The notes beneath the pieces were generated by a model. It saw only the letters and a list, made by a program, of their open reading frames with translations, was not told the DNA's origin and did not search any database. Made by a program: the position numbers and the translations under genes. Shown here in pieces: positions 8,155-17,164 of a stretch of 64,000 bases of DNA. Source of the stretch: Alloprevotella rava (GTDB taxonomy: Bacteria; Bacteroidota; Bacteroidia; Bacteroidales; Bacteroidaceae); contig NZ_JACICA010000002.1 in assembly GCF_014195585.1 (NCBI RefSeq), positions 124,001 through 188,000 on the forward strand, written 5' to 3'. Position 1 is the stretch's first letter, and the number at the start of each line of letters is the position of its first letter.

Positions 8155-9621
8155 ATGAAAGCAATCGAAGTAAATAATATATCTAAGCACTATGGTAAGG
8201 TGCAGGCACTACGCAATGTCAGTTTCTCTGTGAACAAAGGCGAGGTGTTTGGAGTTATAGGTCCTGATGGAGCTGGCAAGACATCCATGTACAGAATTCT
8301 TTGCTCGTTGCTTCTTCCCGAATCAGGTACGGCTGAAATTGACGGTTTTGACGTTGTGTGCCAAATGAACGAGATACGTAAGCGAGTGGGATACATGCCA
8401 GGCAAATTTTCACTTTATCAAGACTTGACGGTAGAAGAAAATCTTCACTTTTTTGCGACACTCTTTAATACGACAGTAGAAGAAAACTACGACTCTATCA
8501 AAACCATCTATTCACAGATTGAACAATTTAAGGATCGCAAGGCAGGAGCGCTCTCTGGCGGTATGAAACAAAAGTTGGCGCTCTGTTGTGCACTTGTACA
8601 TCGTCCGAGTGTTCTATTTCTTGACGAACCTACGACAGGTGTTGATCCTGTCAGTCGTAAAGATTTCTGGGAAATACTTGCACAACTAAAAGAGCGCAAC
8701 ATAACAATCGTTGCATCCACACCTTATCTCGATGAAGTGAGAAATTGTGAGCGTGTAGCTTTTCTTTCAGAAGGCATTATAAAGGGAATTGGATCTCCTG
8801 AGGAAATTCTTACAGAGTTTAGAGATATCTTTAATCCTCCTGGTATCGAACATAGAGAAAGCTATAACATCAACAAGACGTCTGAAAATGTCATTGAAGT
8901 AGAACATCTCGTCAAAGCCTTTGGTACTTTCCATGCAGTAGACGATATTTCCTTTACCGTCAAGAAGGGAGAAATCTTTGGTTTCCTTGGTGCTAACGGA
9001 GCAGGTAAGACCACGGCAATGCATATGCTCACGGGGCTCAACCAACCAACAAGTGGAACAGGCAGAGTGGTAGGTTTTGACATACGAACCGAGTATGAAC
9101 AGATAAAGAAACACATCGGGTACATGAGTCAGAAGTTCTCGCTCTATGAAGACCTTACTGTTGCAGAAAACATCTCTCTCTTTGCAGGCATCTACGGTAT
9201 GACAGATAAGGAGATTCGACGCAAGACAGATAGGTTATTGCAGAAATTGGATTTTTCCGAGCATCGCAACACCTTGGTAGCCAGTTTACCTTTAGGATGG
9301 AAGCAGAAATTGGCTTTCTCTGTCAGCATTTTCCATGAACCAGGAGTTGTGTTTCTCGACGAACCAACGGGAGGAGTTGATCCAGCAACGCGCCGCCAGT
9401 TTTGGGAGCTTATCTACGACGCTGCTAAGCGAGGAATAACGGTCTTTGTCACTACTCACTATATGGACGAAGCTGAATACTGTGATCGTATTTCTATTAT
9501 GGTAGATGGTAAAATCAAAGCCTTAGGTACACCCAACGAACTTAAGCAAAAACTCAACCAGCCCGATATGGACCACGTCTTCACTTATCTGGCACGCCAG
9601 GCAACGAGAAGTTCAGACTAA
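8155..9621 (+). CDS. ABC transporter ATPase with two fused nucleotide-binding domains
   Basis: 488 residues in two domains. Domain 1 has Walker A GPDGAGKTS (36-44), signature LSGGMKQ and Walker B VLFLDEPTTGVDP. Domain 2 has Walker A GANGAGKTT, a degenerate signature LPLGWKQ and Walker B VVFLDEPTGGVDP. The LPLGW form is usual in this YhiH/RbbA-like group, where the two ATP sites are probably unequal. It powers the two ABC-2 permeases encoded next. The fused arrangement means one polypeptide supplies both ATPase halves. Confidence 0.93.
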   Translation: MKAIEVNNISKHYGKVQALRNVSFSVNKGEVFGVIGPDGAGKTSMYRILCSLLLPESGTAEIDGFDVVCQMNEIRKRVGYMPGKFSLYQDLTVEENLHFFATLFNTTVEENYDSIKTIYSQIEQFKDRKAGALSGGMKQKLALCCALVHRPSVLFLDEPTTGVDPVSRKDFWEILAQLKERNITIVASTPYLDEVRNCERVAFLSEGIIKGIGSPEEILTEFRDIFNPPGIEHRESYNINKTSENVIEVEHLVKAFGTFHAVDDISFTVKKGEIFGFLGANGAGKTTAMHMLTGLNQPTSGTGRVVGFDIRTEYEQIKKHIGYMSQKFSLYEDLTVAENISLFAGIYGMTDKEIRRKTDRLLQKLDFSEHRNTLVASLPLGWKQKLAFSVSIFHEPGVVFLDEPTGGVDPATRRQFWELIYDAAKRGITVFVTTHYMDEAEYCDRISIMVDGKIKALGTPNELKQKLNQPDMDHVFTYLARQATRSSD

Positions 9622-9654
9622 CGATTATATTCAAAAAATAATGCCCAACATAGA

Positions 9655-10713
9655 ATGAAGCAGTTTATTTCATTTGTCATCAAGGAAGCTAAACACATTG
9701 TTCGCGATAAGCGCACAATGCTGATACTATTTGGAATGCCTATTGTCATGATGCTTCTCTTTGGCTTTGCTATCACCAACGACATAAAGAACGTACGGAT
9801 AATTATAGTCACGAGCAATGCTGACTATGCCACCCAACAAGCAACAGATCGCTTAGCTGCATCTGAGTTTTTTACGATTGCAAAAGTAGTTGCCACACCT
9901 TCCGAAGCAGAACAATCCATTCGAAACCAAGAGGCTGATATGACAATTGTCTTTTCTCAAGACTTTGCAAGCAAGAAGTCGGGTTTTCAACTCATTGTTG
10001 ATGGTGCAGACCCTAACATGGCGCAGCAGTGGTCAAACTATGCCCATTCTATTCTTATGAATCCGAAAGAAAACATCATAAACACAAAGCTGCTATACAA
10101 TCCGCAAATGAAATCCGCCTACAACTTCGTACCTGCAATTATGGGTATGCTCCTAATGCTGATTTGTGCCATGATGACTTCTATTTCCATTGTCCGCGAA
10201 AAAGAAAAAGGAACAATGGAAGTATTACTGGTTTCACCTACGCGCCCCCTGATGATTATCATTGCTAAAGTAGTACCCTATTTAGTGCTTGCTTTCGTCA
10301 TCTTGATAGCAATACTTCTTATGGCCACTTTTGTATTAGGCGTACCGGTACAAGGTTCTCTATTTTGGATATTCCTTATTTCCACCATATATATTCTCTT
10401 AGCTCTTTCGTTGGGTTTACTTATTTCTACGGTTGCCCAAACTCAACTTGTGGCATTGTTGCTATCAGCGATGATATTACTAATGCCCATTGTCATGCTT
10501 TCAGGCATGATCTTTCCTATTGAATCAATGCCTCAAATTTTGCAGTACGCATCAGCCATCATCCCCACACGCTACTACATTAGTGCTATGCGAAAACTAA
10601 TGGTAATGGGGGTTGGAGTGGAGCAAGTATATCATGAAATGATAATCCTTACAAGTATGCTTGTTGCATTACTTCTTCTCTCGCTCGCTAAGTTTAATAA
10701 AAGATTAGAATAG
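9655..10713 (+). CDS. ABC-2 type permease (first of pair)
   Basis: 352 residues of the ABC-2 exporter fold: an N-terminal transmembrane helix (MLILFGMPIVMMLLFGFAI), a large periplasmic domain, then five membrane segments. SIVREKEKGTMEVLLVSP is the family's cytoplasmic loop motif, and the last part (GMIFPIESMPQILQYASAII, PTRYYISAMRKLMVMG) is also typical. It pairs with the next permease and the fused ATPase. Substrate unknown; relatives export drugs or lipids. Confidence 0.92.
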   Translation: MKQFISFVIKEAKHIVRDKRTMLILFGMPIVMMLLFGFAITNDIKNVRIIIVTSNADYATQQATDRLAASEFFTIAKVVATPSEAEQSIRNQEADMTIVFSQDFASKKSGFQLIVDGADPNMAQQWSNYAHSILMNPKENIINTKLLYNPQMKSAYNFVPAIMGMLLMLICAMMTSISIVREKEKGTMEVLLVSPTRPLMIIIAKVVPYLVLAFVILIAILLMATFVLGVPVQGSLFWIFLISTIYILLALSLGLLISTVAQTQLVALLLSAMILLMPIVMLSGMIFPIESMPQILQYASAIIPTRYYISAMRKLMVMGVGVEQVYHEMIILTSMLVALLLLSLAKFNKRLE

Positions 10714-10719
10714 AATTCT

Positions 10720-11805
10720 ATGATACTGAAATATCTCTTACGGAAGGAATTCACTCAAATTCGCCGAAACTCATTTATTCCAAGGCTTATCATCGTCTTT
10801 CCCATTATAATTATGTGTGTTACGCCATGGATAATGAACATGGAGGTGAAAAATATTGTGGTTGATGTAGTAGATAACGATCGCTCCACACTTTCTCAAC
10901 AATTAGTACATGAAATAGAAGCAAACAAATACTTCATCTTCCATGGGCAACAACCCACATACGCGGCGGCACTCAACAATATAGAACATTCCGAGGCTGA
11001 TATAATAATGGTAATCCCGCAGCACTACAATCGAGACATCACCTTAGGGCGTATGCCGCAAGTTCTCATTGCTACTAACGCCGTTAATGGCACAAAAGGT
11101 TCAATGGGAGCAGCTTATCTTTCCCAAATTGTATATACCAATGCTTCACCTTCTGCTGCTGCCATACAATCTAAAGTATCTACACTATACCTCTACAACA
11201 AACACTTAAACTTCAAGTTATTCATGATTCCGGCCCTCTTTGCCATCGTGATGATGCTAATAACAGGATATCTACCAACGCTCAACATTGTGAGCGAAAA
11301 AGAAGCGGGCACAATCGAACAGATAAACGTAACCCCTATAAGCAAGTGGACATTTATTCTTGCCAAACTCATTCCTTACTGGTTTATAGCTTTCTTCGTC
11401 ATTACAGTCTGTCTATTCTTAGCTTGGATTATATATGGCATAACCCCAAAAGGTAATATTGCCCTTATCTATTTATTGGCAATGCTGCTAGCACTTTTCT
11501 TCTCATCCTTCGGACTGATCATTTCCAACTACTCCGACACCATGCAGCAGGCTATCTTCGTGATGTGGTTTTTCGTGGTCTTTCTCCTTTTACTTTCAGG
11601 TCTCTTCACGCCTACGCGTTCTATGCCTTCGTTAGCCTACCTCACGACATACATCAATCCTGTAAGCTACTTCATAGACGCAATGCGCACTGTCTTTATT
11701 CGTGGTGGTAATTTTAGCAATATTATTCACCAAGTATTTGCGCTTTTCTGCATAAGCATATTTATGGGAGGTTGGGCTGTAATAAGCTATAAGAAGAACA
11801 ATTAA
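10720..11805 (+). CDS. ABC-2 type permease (second of pair)
   Basis: 361 residues, same fold as the previous gene: an N-terminal helix (LIIVFPIIIMCVTPWIMNM), a periplasmic domain, then NIVSEKEAGTIEQINVTPIS before the remaining membrane segments, ending with GLFTPTRSMPSLAYLTTYIN and PVSYFIDAMRTVFIRGG. The start lies 6 bp after the previous stop. Together the two permeases form a heterodimeric pore for tripartite export through the TolC-like channel. Confidence 0.92.
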   Translation: MILKYLLRKEFTQIRRNSFIPRLIIVFPIIIMCVTPWIMNMEVKNIVVDVVDNDRSTLSQQLVHEIEANKYFIFHGQQPTYAAALNNIEHSEADIIMVIPQHYNRDITLGRMPQVLIATNAVNGTKGSMGAAYLSQIVYTNASPSAAAIQSKVSTLYLYNKHLNFKLFMIPALFAIVMMLITGYLPTLNIVSEKEAGTIEQINVTPISKWTFILAKLIPYWFIAFFVITVCLFLAWIIYGITPKGNIALIYLLAMLLALFFSSFGLIISNYSDTMQQAIFVMWFFVVFLLLLSGLFTPTRSMPSLAYLTTYINPVSYFIDAMRTVFIRGGNFSNIIHQVFALFCISIFMGGWAVISYKKNN

Positions 11806-11846
11806 TCTAAGTGCTCTTTTTACAATCATTGTATATATGAACGTAA

Positions 11847-12161
11847 ATATCCTTATTGCATTTCTAAATACAATAAGGCTGTCGGCTCATATCCTTATTG
11901 TGTCAGCCGACGCGCTTATTGTAGGTGTACATAGAAATAAGAGAAGAAGAAAGAGGAAGTATATACGCTTCTCTCCTGTATTGTTTTTTTGTTGTCACGT
12001 CGTCACGTTGTCACATACAGCCATTATCTCTCTGAAAAACAGCCAACTACAAGCGTGACAACAAGGTGACAACAAAATCAGGGTCAAGAAGTGTTGTCAC
12101 ACAGTTAAGCATTTAGTTATCAGAACATTTCTAACATCTGTGACAACGTGACAACAAAATA
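11847..12161. repeat. Composite intergenic repeat, copy a (array plus GTYGTCAC block)
   Basis: 11847-11932 is a CCTTATTG/CAATAAGG array (copy 2). 11988-12161 is a block beginning TTTGTTGTCACGTCGTCAC, with internal GTGACAACAA and GTGTTGTCACAC, and ending GTGACAACGTGACAACAAAA. About 55 bp of AG-rich DNA joins them. The same pairing recurs at 33017-33330 (reverse order), 43491-43814 and 54091-54396 (reverse order), always between genes. Confidence 0.8.
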
Positions 12162-12194
12162 CAACTTTTTTTAATGGGTGTAGGAAGAAGAGCA

Positions 12195-12390
12195 TACAGC
12201 AAAGTGAATTCGACGAATTCCAAACAGAACAAGCTATGTGTGTATTGATGGTTCTTTGTACATTGATGCACGGCTTCTTTGGCAACAGACAATAGGCAGC
12301 AATAGCACCTAATAAGTTGACTATGAAATTGTCAAAGCATCTCTGTCTGGAGTACTCCACTTGTGCAATATTCTTAAATTCATTATTCAC
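12195..12390 (-). pseudogene. Remnant of IS982-family transposase C terminus
   Basis: Minus-strand translation gives FKNIAQVEYSRQRCFDNFIV followed by NLLGAIAAYCLLPKKPCINV. This aligns without gaps to the C terminus of the intact transposase at 1416-2351 (LKNVAQIVHTRHRSIANFIV, then NLLAGIAAYAFYDTKPSINM). Only about 65 residues remain, with no catalytic core. It lies between composite repeat copy a and the end of the WbqC-like gene. Confidence 0.75.
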
Positions 12391-12405
12391 CGTTTTCTAT
12401 TTTAC

Positions 12406-13038
12406 TCAAACCAAGCTCTTCTTCAGCACTAAGCGCGATTCGGGGCCCATATTGAACAAAAGATCTACGATGCTCAAATTGGGGAGAAAGCCCAAACGGG
12501 ATTGGAAAACTTGATAGTATGGCACGATGCGGAAACGCGCGTCTTCCGAAAAGCTCACCTTCGGACGGATAAGATCGCGACAGTCTTCAATCTCGGGCGC
12601 GGGAGTTTTGACATACTCCGTGGTGGGACGTATATCAGGCGTCAGCATGAGTAGTTCACAAATCTTGGTTTGCAAGGCGTCGTTGAAATCAATCAGATAT
12701 TCGTAGGGCTCTTCATAGAACTGGCGAAAATCGTCCTCATAATAAGGGAAATATGGACTTTGTTCGTAGGCCGACACCAGAGCTGTCCAATGCAGACGGC
12801 GCCAACGACCGTGGTCGCTAATACGTAGGGCGCGCATGGGCTGATTGTTCTCACCCGTGCGAACAATGGGGACGGTCAGTGCCAGCGGCCCGTTGCTCGA
12901 TGCGATAACAGCTCGGTTGCGATAAGTTTGCTTGACATAATGATCGCAACGTTCGGCCAGTATCTGATCGGCAGCATAGAGGCGCGCGAAATACTGAATG
13001 GGAGGAAGATACGCGGAGGAGAGTAAGACTGTGTTCAA
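12406..13038 (-). CDS. WbqC-like family protein
   Basis: About 210 residues if translation begins at TTG 13036-13038 (NTVLLSSAYLPPIQYFARLY), the point where homology to WbqC proteins starts; no ATG lies in frame nearby, and a longer frame would run into the upstream gene. Family marks include SNGPLALTVPIV, RISDHGRWRRLHWTALVSAY and SPYFPYYEDDFRQFYE. WbqC proteins are linked to surface polysaccharide synthesis but their reaction is not established. The gene follows lepB and an inactive lepB paralogue, a recurrent order in Bacteroidales. Confidence 0.85.
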   Translation of the reverse strand: MNTVLLSSAYLPPIQYFARLYAADQILAERCDHYVKQTYRNRAVIASSNGPLALTVPIVRTGENNQPMRALRISDHGRWRRLHWTALVSAYEQSPYFPYYEDDFRQFYEEPYEYLIDFNDALQTKICELLMLTPDIRPTTEYVKTPAPEIEDCRDLIRPKVSFSEDARFRIVPYYQVFQSRLGFLPNLSIVDLLFNMGPESRLVLKKSLV

Positions 13039-13066
13039 GGGAAAAACGAAGAATAAAAAGGAGCAA

Positions 13067-13669
13067 TCATAGAGGGCGCAGGAAACGATTCCAGCGCGGT
13101 TGCCAATCGCGACTGCTATAAGTGATGCAGAGCGCGGGACCAAGGATAAAACTCTCGGGAAGAAGGCCTACACCTTCGAGCCAATAATAGTTCTGACTGA
13201 AATGTAGGCGCGTTGCGGGAACACCGCCTATATGCAAACGCTTACCTACCATCTGCACCGCTCGCGCCTTTTCGTAATGGCGAAGCACATAACACAGTAG
13301 CGAGGCACTCTGCAGTTGCACATCAACAGGTTCGCAATGACCTGGCACCATAAAGGAGCTCTCTATGCCTGCGCGCTTCTGAAAAAAAACTCTCTGCTGC
13401 TGATTGTCCACCCAGAGGGAGTCGCCAGGGCGGGCAATGATGCGCGCTAACTCTATCTTTGCTGTTGAGGGATGACGGAAAGCCACTATCGTTCCGCGCT
13501 TCATTCCTGCCGAAACGTATCGCCCTACCAGCAAGCGATCGCCCTCTTGCAAACGCAGCTCGGGCAGAGCTGTTTGCACCTCGTAGTGGGTGACGAAGCA
13601 GCAGCGCACGAGCAAGAGCAGGAAGATGGCTACAAGCAGAGGCAATATGTAGACTTTCAGTAGATGCAA
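13067..13669 (-). CDS. Signal peptidase I paralogue, catalytically inactive
   Basis: 200 residues with an N-terminal membrane helix (YILPLLVAIFLLLLVRCCFV) and S26 boxes: LQEGDRLLVGRY, RGTIVAFRHP, ARIIARPGDSLWVDNQ and a C-terminal YYWLEGVGLLPESFILG. The nucleophilic Ser that precedes the GDxxLV box is absent (no Ser from residue 28 to 52), and the Lys of the KR..GLPG motif is Ala 75. The C-terminal GDNR..S box is also replaced (LEGVGLLPES). It lies directly downstream of active lepB, suggesting a structural or regulatory role, or binding without cleavage. Confidence 0.82.
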   Translation of the reverse strand: MHLLKVYILPLLVAIFLLLLVRCCFVTHYEVQTALPELRLQEGDRLLVGRYVSAGMKRGTIVAFRHPSTAKIELARIIARPGDSLWVDNQQQRVFFQKRAGIESSFMVPGHCEPVDVQLQSASLLCYVLRHYEKARAVQMVGKRLHIGGVPATRLHFSQNYYWLEGVGLLPESFILGPALCITYSSRDWQPRWNRFLRPL

Positions 13670-13769
13670 ACTTTGGAGAAATGAAAAAAGTGCAAAAGAT
13701 GGAATATGCTAATAGGCTAAGACGCGAGCGTCTTATGGGACTGATTAGCACATTCCAGCTTTGGTAGAT

Positions 13770-15251
13770 TTACTTTATGTTGCTAACATTTTTGAAAAAG
13801 CGATCCCAGCGAATTTTACCACTCAGCCAGCCGTAGTCTTGATTGAGCGACATCCAAACAAAGAGCGGTTTACCCACTACATGGTCTTCTGGAACAAAGC
13901 CCCAGAAACGGGAATCGGCAGAATTGTCGCGATTGTCGCCCATCATCCAGTAGTAGTCCATTTTGAAGGTGTAGCGATCCGTTTGACAGCCGTTAATATA
14001 GATTTTCCCATTGCGAACTTCCAACGTATTACCTTCGTAGACGCGGATGCAGCGTTCATAGAGCGGCAACGTTGAGAGCGACAGCAGTTTGGTGGCTCCG
14101 CGCTTCGGAATCCAAATAGGACCGTAGTTTGAAGTAGACCAATTTTTGGCCATATTCTGCGGGAAGAGCCAGTCCGTTGCACTGGGGAAAGGTTCGATAT
14201 TCGCAACCAGCCCTTTCTGGCTCGTGAGGTATTTCTTCACGACCTGAGTGAGCGGCATGACATAGGTGTTCGTTTGCGGAACGTTTGAAGAGAGATCCTC
14301 AGCCGTTATGCCCAAATCTTTTATCTCATCGGCACTCGGCAGCGAGTTGAATGTCACGCTATAGTTATACTGTACGTTTTCAGGTTCAGGGTTCGGTTTA
14401 CCATCAAGATAGATGCGATTGTTGATGATTTGGAGTGTCTGTCCCGGCAGTCCTACGCAGCGCTTCACATAGTTCTCGCGGCGGTCCGTTGGACGGCTCA
14501 ACACTTCGCCAAACTCCTGCTCGTTGGCATCCATATAAGCCCGTCCGGCAGCATATATCTTACTATAAACAGCTTGCTGCTCTGCATAGGGCGTTGTCGG
14601 GGTCAGCGTGGCCGAGAAAGGCTGCTGAAGTCCCAGTTGTTGCGTAAGCATTTGGTCGCCCAACTGATATGCCAAGCGATAGAAGTCTTGCTGCTGCACA
14701 TTGGCTACCACCGTGTCGCCAGCAGGATAGTTGAAAACGACGATATCATTCACTTGTACATGGCCCAGTCCCTTCACGCGGCGGTAATCCCAATGCGGAT
14801 GTTCCAGATAGCTCTTACAGCCAAAGATGGGAAAGGTGTGCTGCATAAGGGGCATAGAGAGCGGCGTTTGCGGAATGCGCGGGCCGTAGCTCAACTTACT
14901 CACGAGGAGATAATCGCCCGTCAGAAGCGTCTTTTCCAAAGAGGAAGACGGAATGACAAAGTTCTGGAAGAAGAATTGATTTAAGAAATAAACGGCCACT
15001 AAGGCAAAGACGATGGCGTCGACCCATGCCATGGCGGACCGAGCTGTCTTGTTCTTGAGTTGCTTCCACCAACTCCAATTTATCTTACGAGTCACATAAG
15101 CATCGAAGAGGAAAGGGAGAACGATAAGTCCCCACCAACTGCCCACCCAATAAAGGAAAGCGAGGTAGAGAACGGTATAGATGCTAAACTTCACCCAGTT
15201 GGGCTTTTTCGGTGTGGCTTCCACCTGAGTCTGTGTTTTTTCTGTCGTCAT
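13770..15251 (-). CDS. lepB: Signal peptidase I
   Basis: 493 residues, long because of an insertion of about 100 residues between boxes C and D, as in other Bacteroidetes. Two or three N-terminal membrane segments precede the catalytic domain. Box B with the Ser nucleophile is IPSSSLEKTLLTGDYLLVSK, box D with the general-base Lys is NYVKRCVGLPGQ, and box E is MMGDNRDNSADSRFWGFVP. It cleaves signal peptides on the outer face of the inner membrane. The gene follows dapB by 5 bp and is followed by the inactive paralogue. Confidence 0.95.
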   Translation of the reverse strand: MTTEKTQTQVEATPKKPNWVKFSIYTVLYLAFLYWVGSWWGLIVLPFLFDAYVTRKINWSWWKQLKNKTARSAMAWVDAIVFALVAVYFLNQFFFQNFVIPSSSLEKTLLTGDYLLVSKLSYGPRIPQTPLSMPLMQHTFPIFGCKSYLEHPHWDYRRVKGLGHVQVNDIVVFNYPAGDTVVANVQQQDFYRLAYQLGDQMLTQQLGLQQPFSATLTPTTPYAEQQAVYSKIYAAGRAYMDANEQEFGEVLSRPTDRRENYVKRCVGLPGQTLQIINNRIYLDGKPNPEPENVQYNYSVTFNSLPSADEIKDLGITAEDLSSNVPQTNTYVMPLTQVVKKYLTSQKGLVANIEPFPSATDWLFPQNMAKNWSTSNYGPIWIPKRGATKLLSLSTLPLYERCIRVYEGNTLEVRNGKIYINGCQTDRYTFKMDYYWMMGDNRDNSADSRFWGFVPEDHVVGKPLFVWMSLNQDYGWLSGKIRWDRFFKNVSNIK

Positions 15252-15256
15252 CTTTC

Positions 15257-16009
15257 TTAAAATTTAAAAAGGTCGTCAGTAGTGAGCAAACCTGTATGAG
15301 TAGCAGTGAATTCGGCAGCTAAGACAGCACCGAGTGCAAAACCTTTGCGACTATGAGCATCGTGCGTAATGGTGATGCTATCTGCCTCGCTGTCGTAGGT
15401 GATACTGTGAATACCGGGCACTTCATCGCGGCGAATGGCATCGATGCGCAGCTTGTCGGTCGCTACATCTTTCGTGCCTTCCACTGTTCCATCGGCTTTA
15501 TGAAACTCGCCCAATACCCAGTCGGTTTTGCGATCGAGGCGCGCCACAATATCTTCGGCCAACGTGATGGCAGTTCCGCTGGGCGCATCGAGTTTATGGA
15601 CATGGTGCACTTCCTCCATACTCACCTCATAGCCAGGATAAGCGTTCATGATACGGGCTAAATACTGATTGACAGCACTAAAGATGGCTACACCCAGAGA
15701 GAAGTTGGACGCCCAAAAGAGCGTATTGCCCTCGGCAATCAGCGCCTCAACCTCGTGGAGATGGTCTTTGCGCCATCCCGTAGAACCACTCACCACTTTC
15801 ACACCCTGCGCAAAAGCTTTCTTATAGTTGCCAAAAGCCGCGGTAGGATTGGTGAATTCGATGGCCACCTCGGCCGAACGGAAAGCGTCAGTATCAAAAT
15901 CGTCGGGGTTATTGATGTCGATGATAGAAACTATTTCGTGACCACGACTGCGAGCTATCTCCTCAATCATGTGTCCCATCTTGCCGTAACCAATCAAAGC
16001 GAATTTCAT
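15257..16009 (-). CDS. dapB: 4-hydroxy-tetrahydrodipicolinate reductase
   Basis: 250 residues, normal length. N-terminal NAD(P)-binding motif KFALIGYGKMGHMI, active-site region VSMEEVHHVHKLDAPSGTAI (the HH and K of the family), and IRRDEVPGIHSITYDSEAD. It reduces HTPA to tetrahydrodipicolinate for lysine and meso-diaminopimelate, hence peptidoglycan. First gene of the dapB-lepB-lepB-like-wbqC group. Confidence 0.96.
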   Translation of the reverse strand: MKFALIGYGKMGHMIEEIARSRGHEIVSIIDINNPDDFDTDAFRSAEVAIEFTNPTAAFGNYKKAFAQGVKVVSGSTGWRKDHLHEVEALIAEGNTLFWASNFSLGVAIFSAVNQYLARIMNAYPGYEVSMEEVHHVHKLDAPSGTAITLAEDIVARLDRKTDWVLGEFHKADGTVEGTKDVATDKLRIDAIRRDEVPGIHSITYDSEADSITITHDAHSRKGFALGAVLAAEFTATHTGLLTTDDLFKF

Positions 16010-16105
16010 ATCTTCCTTATTTTATAATGCCACAAATATAATTATTTCTCAAATGATAGCGAAACATTACCCGACACAAGTAGCGAACAATGAATTGCTT
16101 CCGTT

Positions 16106-17164
16106 TTATTCTTCCACCACTGCTTTCATTTCTTCCGGCCGCTTACCGTCGTAGCGTCTTACCAAGGGGCGCACCTGCTCCATGAGGTCGAAGAGCTCGT
16201 CTTGTGTAGTGGCGCGAAGAATGGCTATGCGGGTGTCGCGGAAATTGGGGATTCCCTTGAAGATCGGACTAGCAGCCAGATGGCGACGAACATGGAGTAT
16301 GCCGCGGTATTCATCGATACGGGCAATGCTCTGCCGCACCTGTTCTTTGAGCACATCAAGTTTCCAATCGGCCGATAAAGGTGCGTAGTCACTCTCTAAA
16401 GCGTGTTCCAGCAGATGTTCGCCAGAATGAACGGTATCTACCATCTCTTTGAAAATCCAAGGCTGGCCGAACGTGGCACGTCCCACCATGACGGCGTCAA
16501 CGCCGTAGTCATCGAAAGCACGACGGGCTTCTTCACCCGTACAAATATCGCCGTTACCAATAATGGGAATGTGCATACGAGGATTCCGTTTCACTTCTCC
16601 AATCAGCGACCAATCGGCATCACCTTTATACATCTGTGCGCGGGTTCGTCCGTGAATGGTGAGGGCTTGAATACCGCTATCCTGCAACTGCTCTGCGAGG
16701 TCTACGATGATCTCATGTCCGCTGTCCCAGCCCAGGCGTGTCTTTGCCGTCACGGGTATCTTCACGGCGTCCACCACGCGGCGAGTGATTTCCAGCATCA
16801 GCGGAACGTTCTGCAACAGGCCCGCACCTGCGCCTTTCCCTGCTACGCGCTTCACGGGGCAACCGAAATTCATGTCGAGAACATCGGGATGGGCCACTTC
16901 CTCAACGATTTTGGCGGCTTCGGCCATTGCATCGGGATTTTTCCCATAGATCTGGATGGCCGTGGGGCGTTCGTCGTCGCTGATCTTTAGTTTCTCGAAC
17001 GACCGCTTCACGCTGCGCACCAGCGCATCGGAGGCCACAAATTCCGAATAGACCATGGCCGCCCCCATGCGGTGGCAAAGCAAGCGAAAGCCTGCATCCG
17101 TCACATCCTCCATCGGAGCGAGCAAGAGGGGGCGCTCGCCTAAATCTATCTTTCCTATTTTCAT
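16106..17164 (-). CDS. dusB: tRNA-dihydrouridine synthase, DusB type
   Basis: 352 residues. FMN-dependent TIM barrel: LLLAPMEDVTDAGFRLLCHR at the start, catalytic Cys in DMNFGCPVKRVAGKGAGAGL, VTAKTRLGWD, ALTIHGRTRAQMYKGDADW, PIIGNGDICTGEEA and VMVGRATFGQPWIF. It reduces specific uridines in tRNA. Its start overlaps the stop of the CPBP protease gene (ATGA), placing it last in the ribF-CPBP-dusB unit. Confidence 0.95.
   Translation of the reverse strand: MKIGKIDLGERPLLLAPMEDVTDAGFRLLCHRMGAAMVYSEFVASDALVRSVKRSFEKLKISDDERPTAIQIYGKNPDAMAEAAKIVEEVAHPDVLDMNFGCPVKRVAGKGAGAGLLQNVPLMLEITRRVVDAVKIPVTAKTRLGWDSGHEIIVDLAEQLQDSGIQALTIHGRTRAQMYKGDADWSLIGEVKRNPRMHIPIIGNGDICTGEEARRAFDDYGVDAVMVGRATFGQPWIFKEMVDTVHSGEHLLEHALESDYAPLSADWKLDVLKEQVRQSIARIDEYRGILHVRRHLAASPIFKGIPNFRDTRIAILRATTQDELFDLMEQVRPLVRRYDGKRPEEMKAVVEE

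Noticed and set aside
5920-11805. Peptide or bacteriocin exporter of peptidase-ABC type
   Set aside because: The ATPase has no peptidase domain and is not fused to a membrane domain; it is of the ABC-2/YhiH efflux type.
11847-12161. CRISPR array
   Set aside because: Units alternate in orientation, spacers are short and share sequence, and no cas genes are present.
13039-13143. Longer N terminus for the WbqC-like protein
   Set aside because: It overlaps the end of the signal-peptidase paralogue and has no similarity to WbqC; homology begins at the TTG used here.
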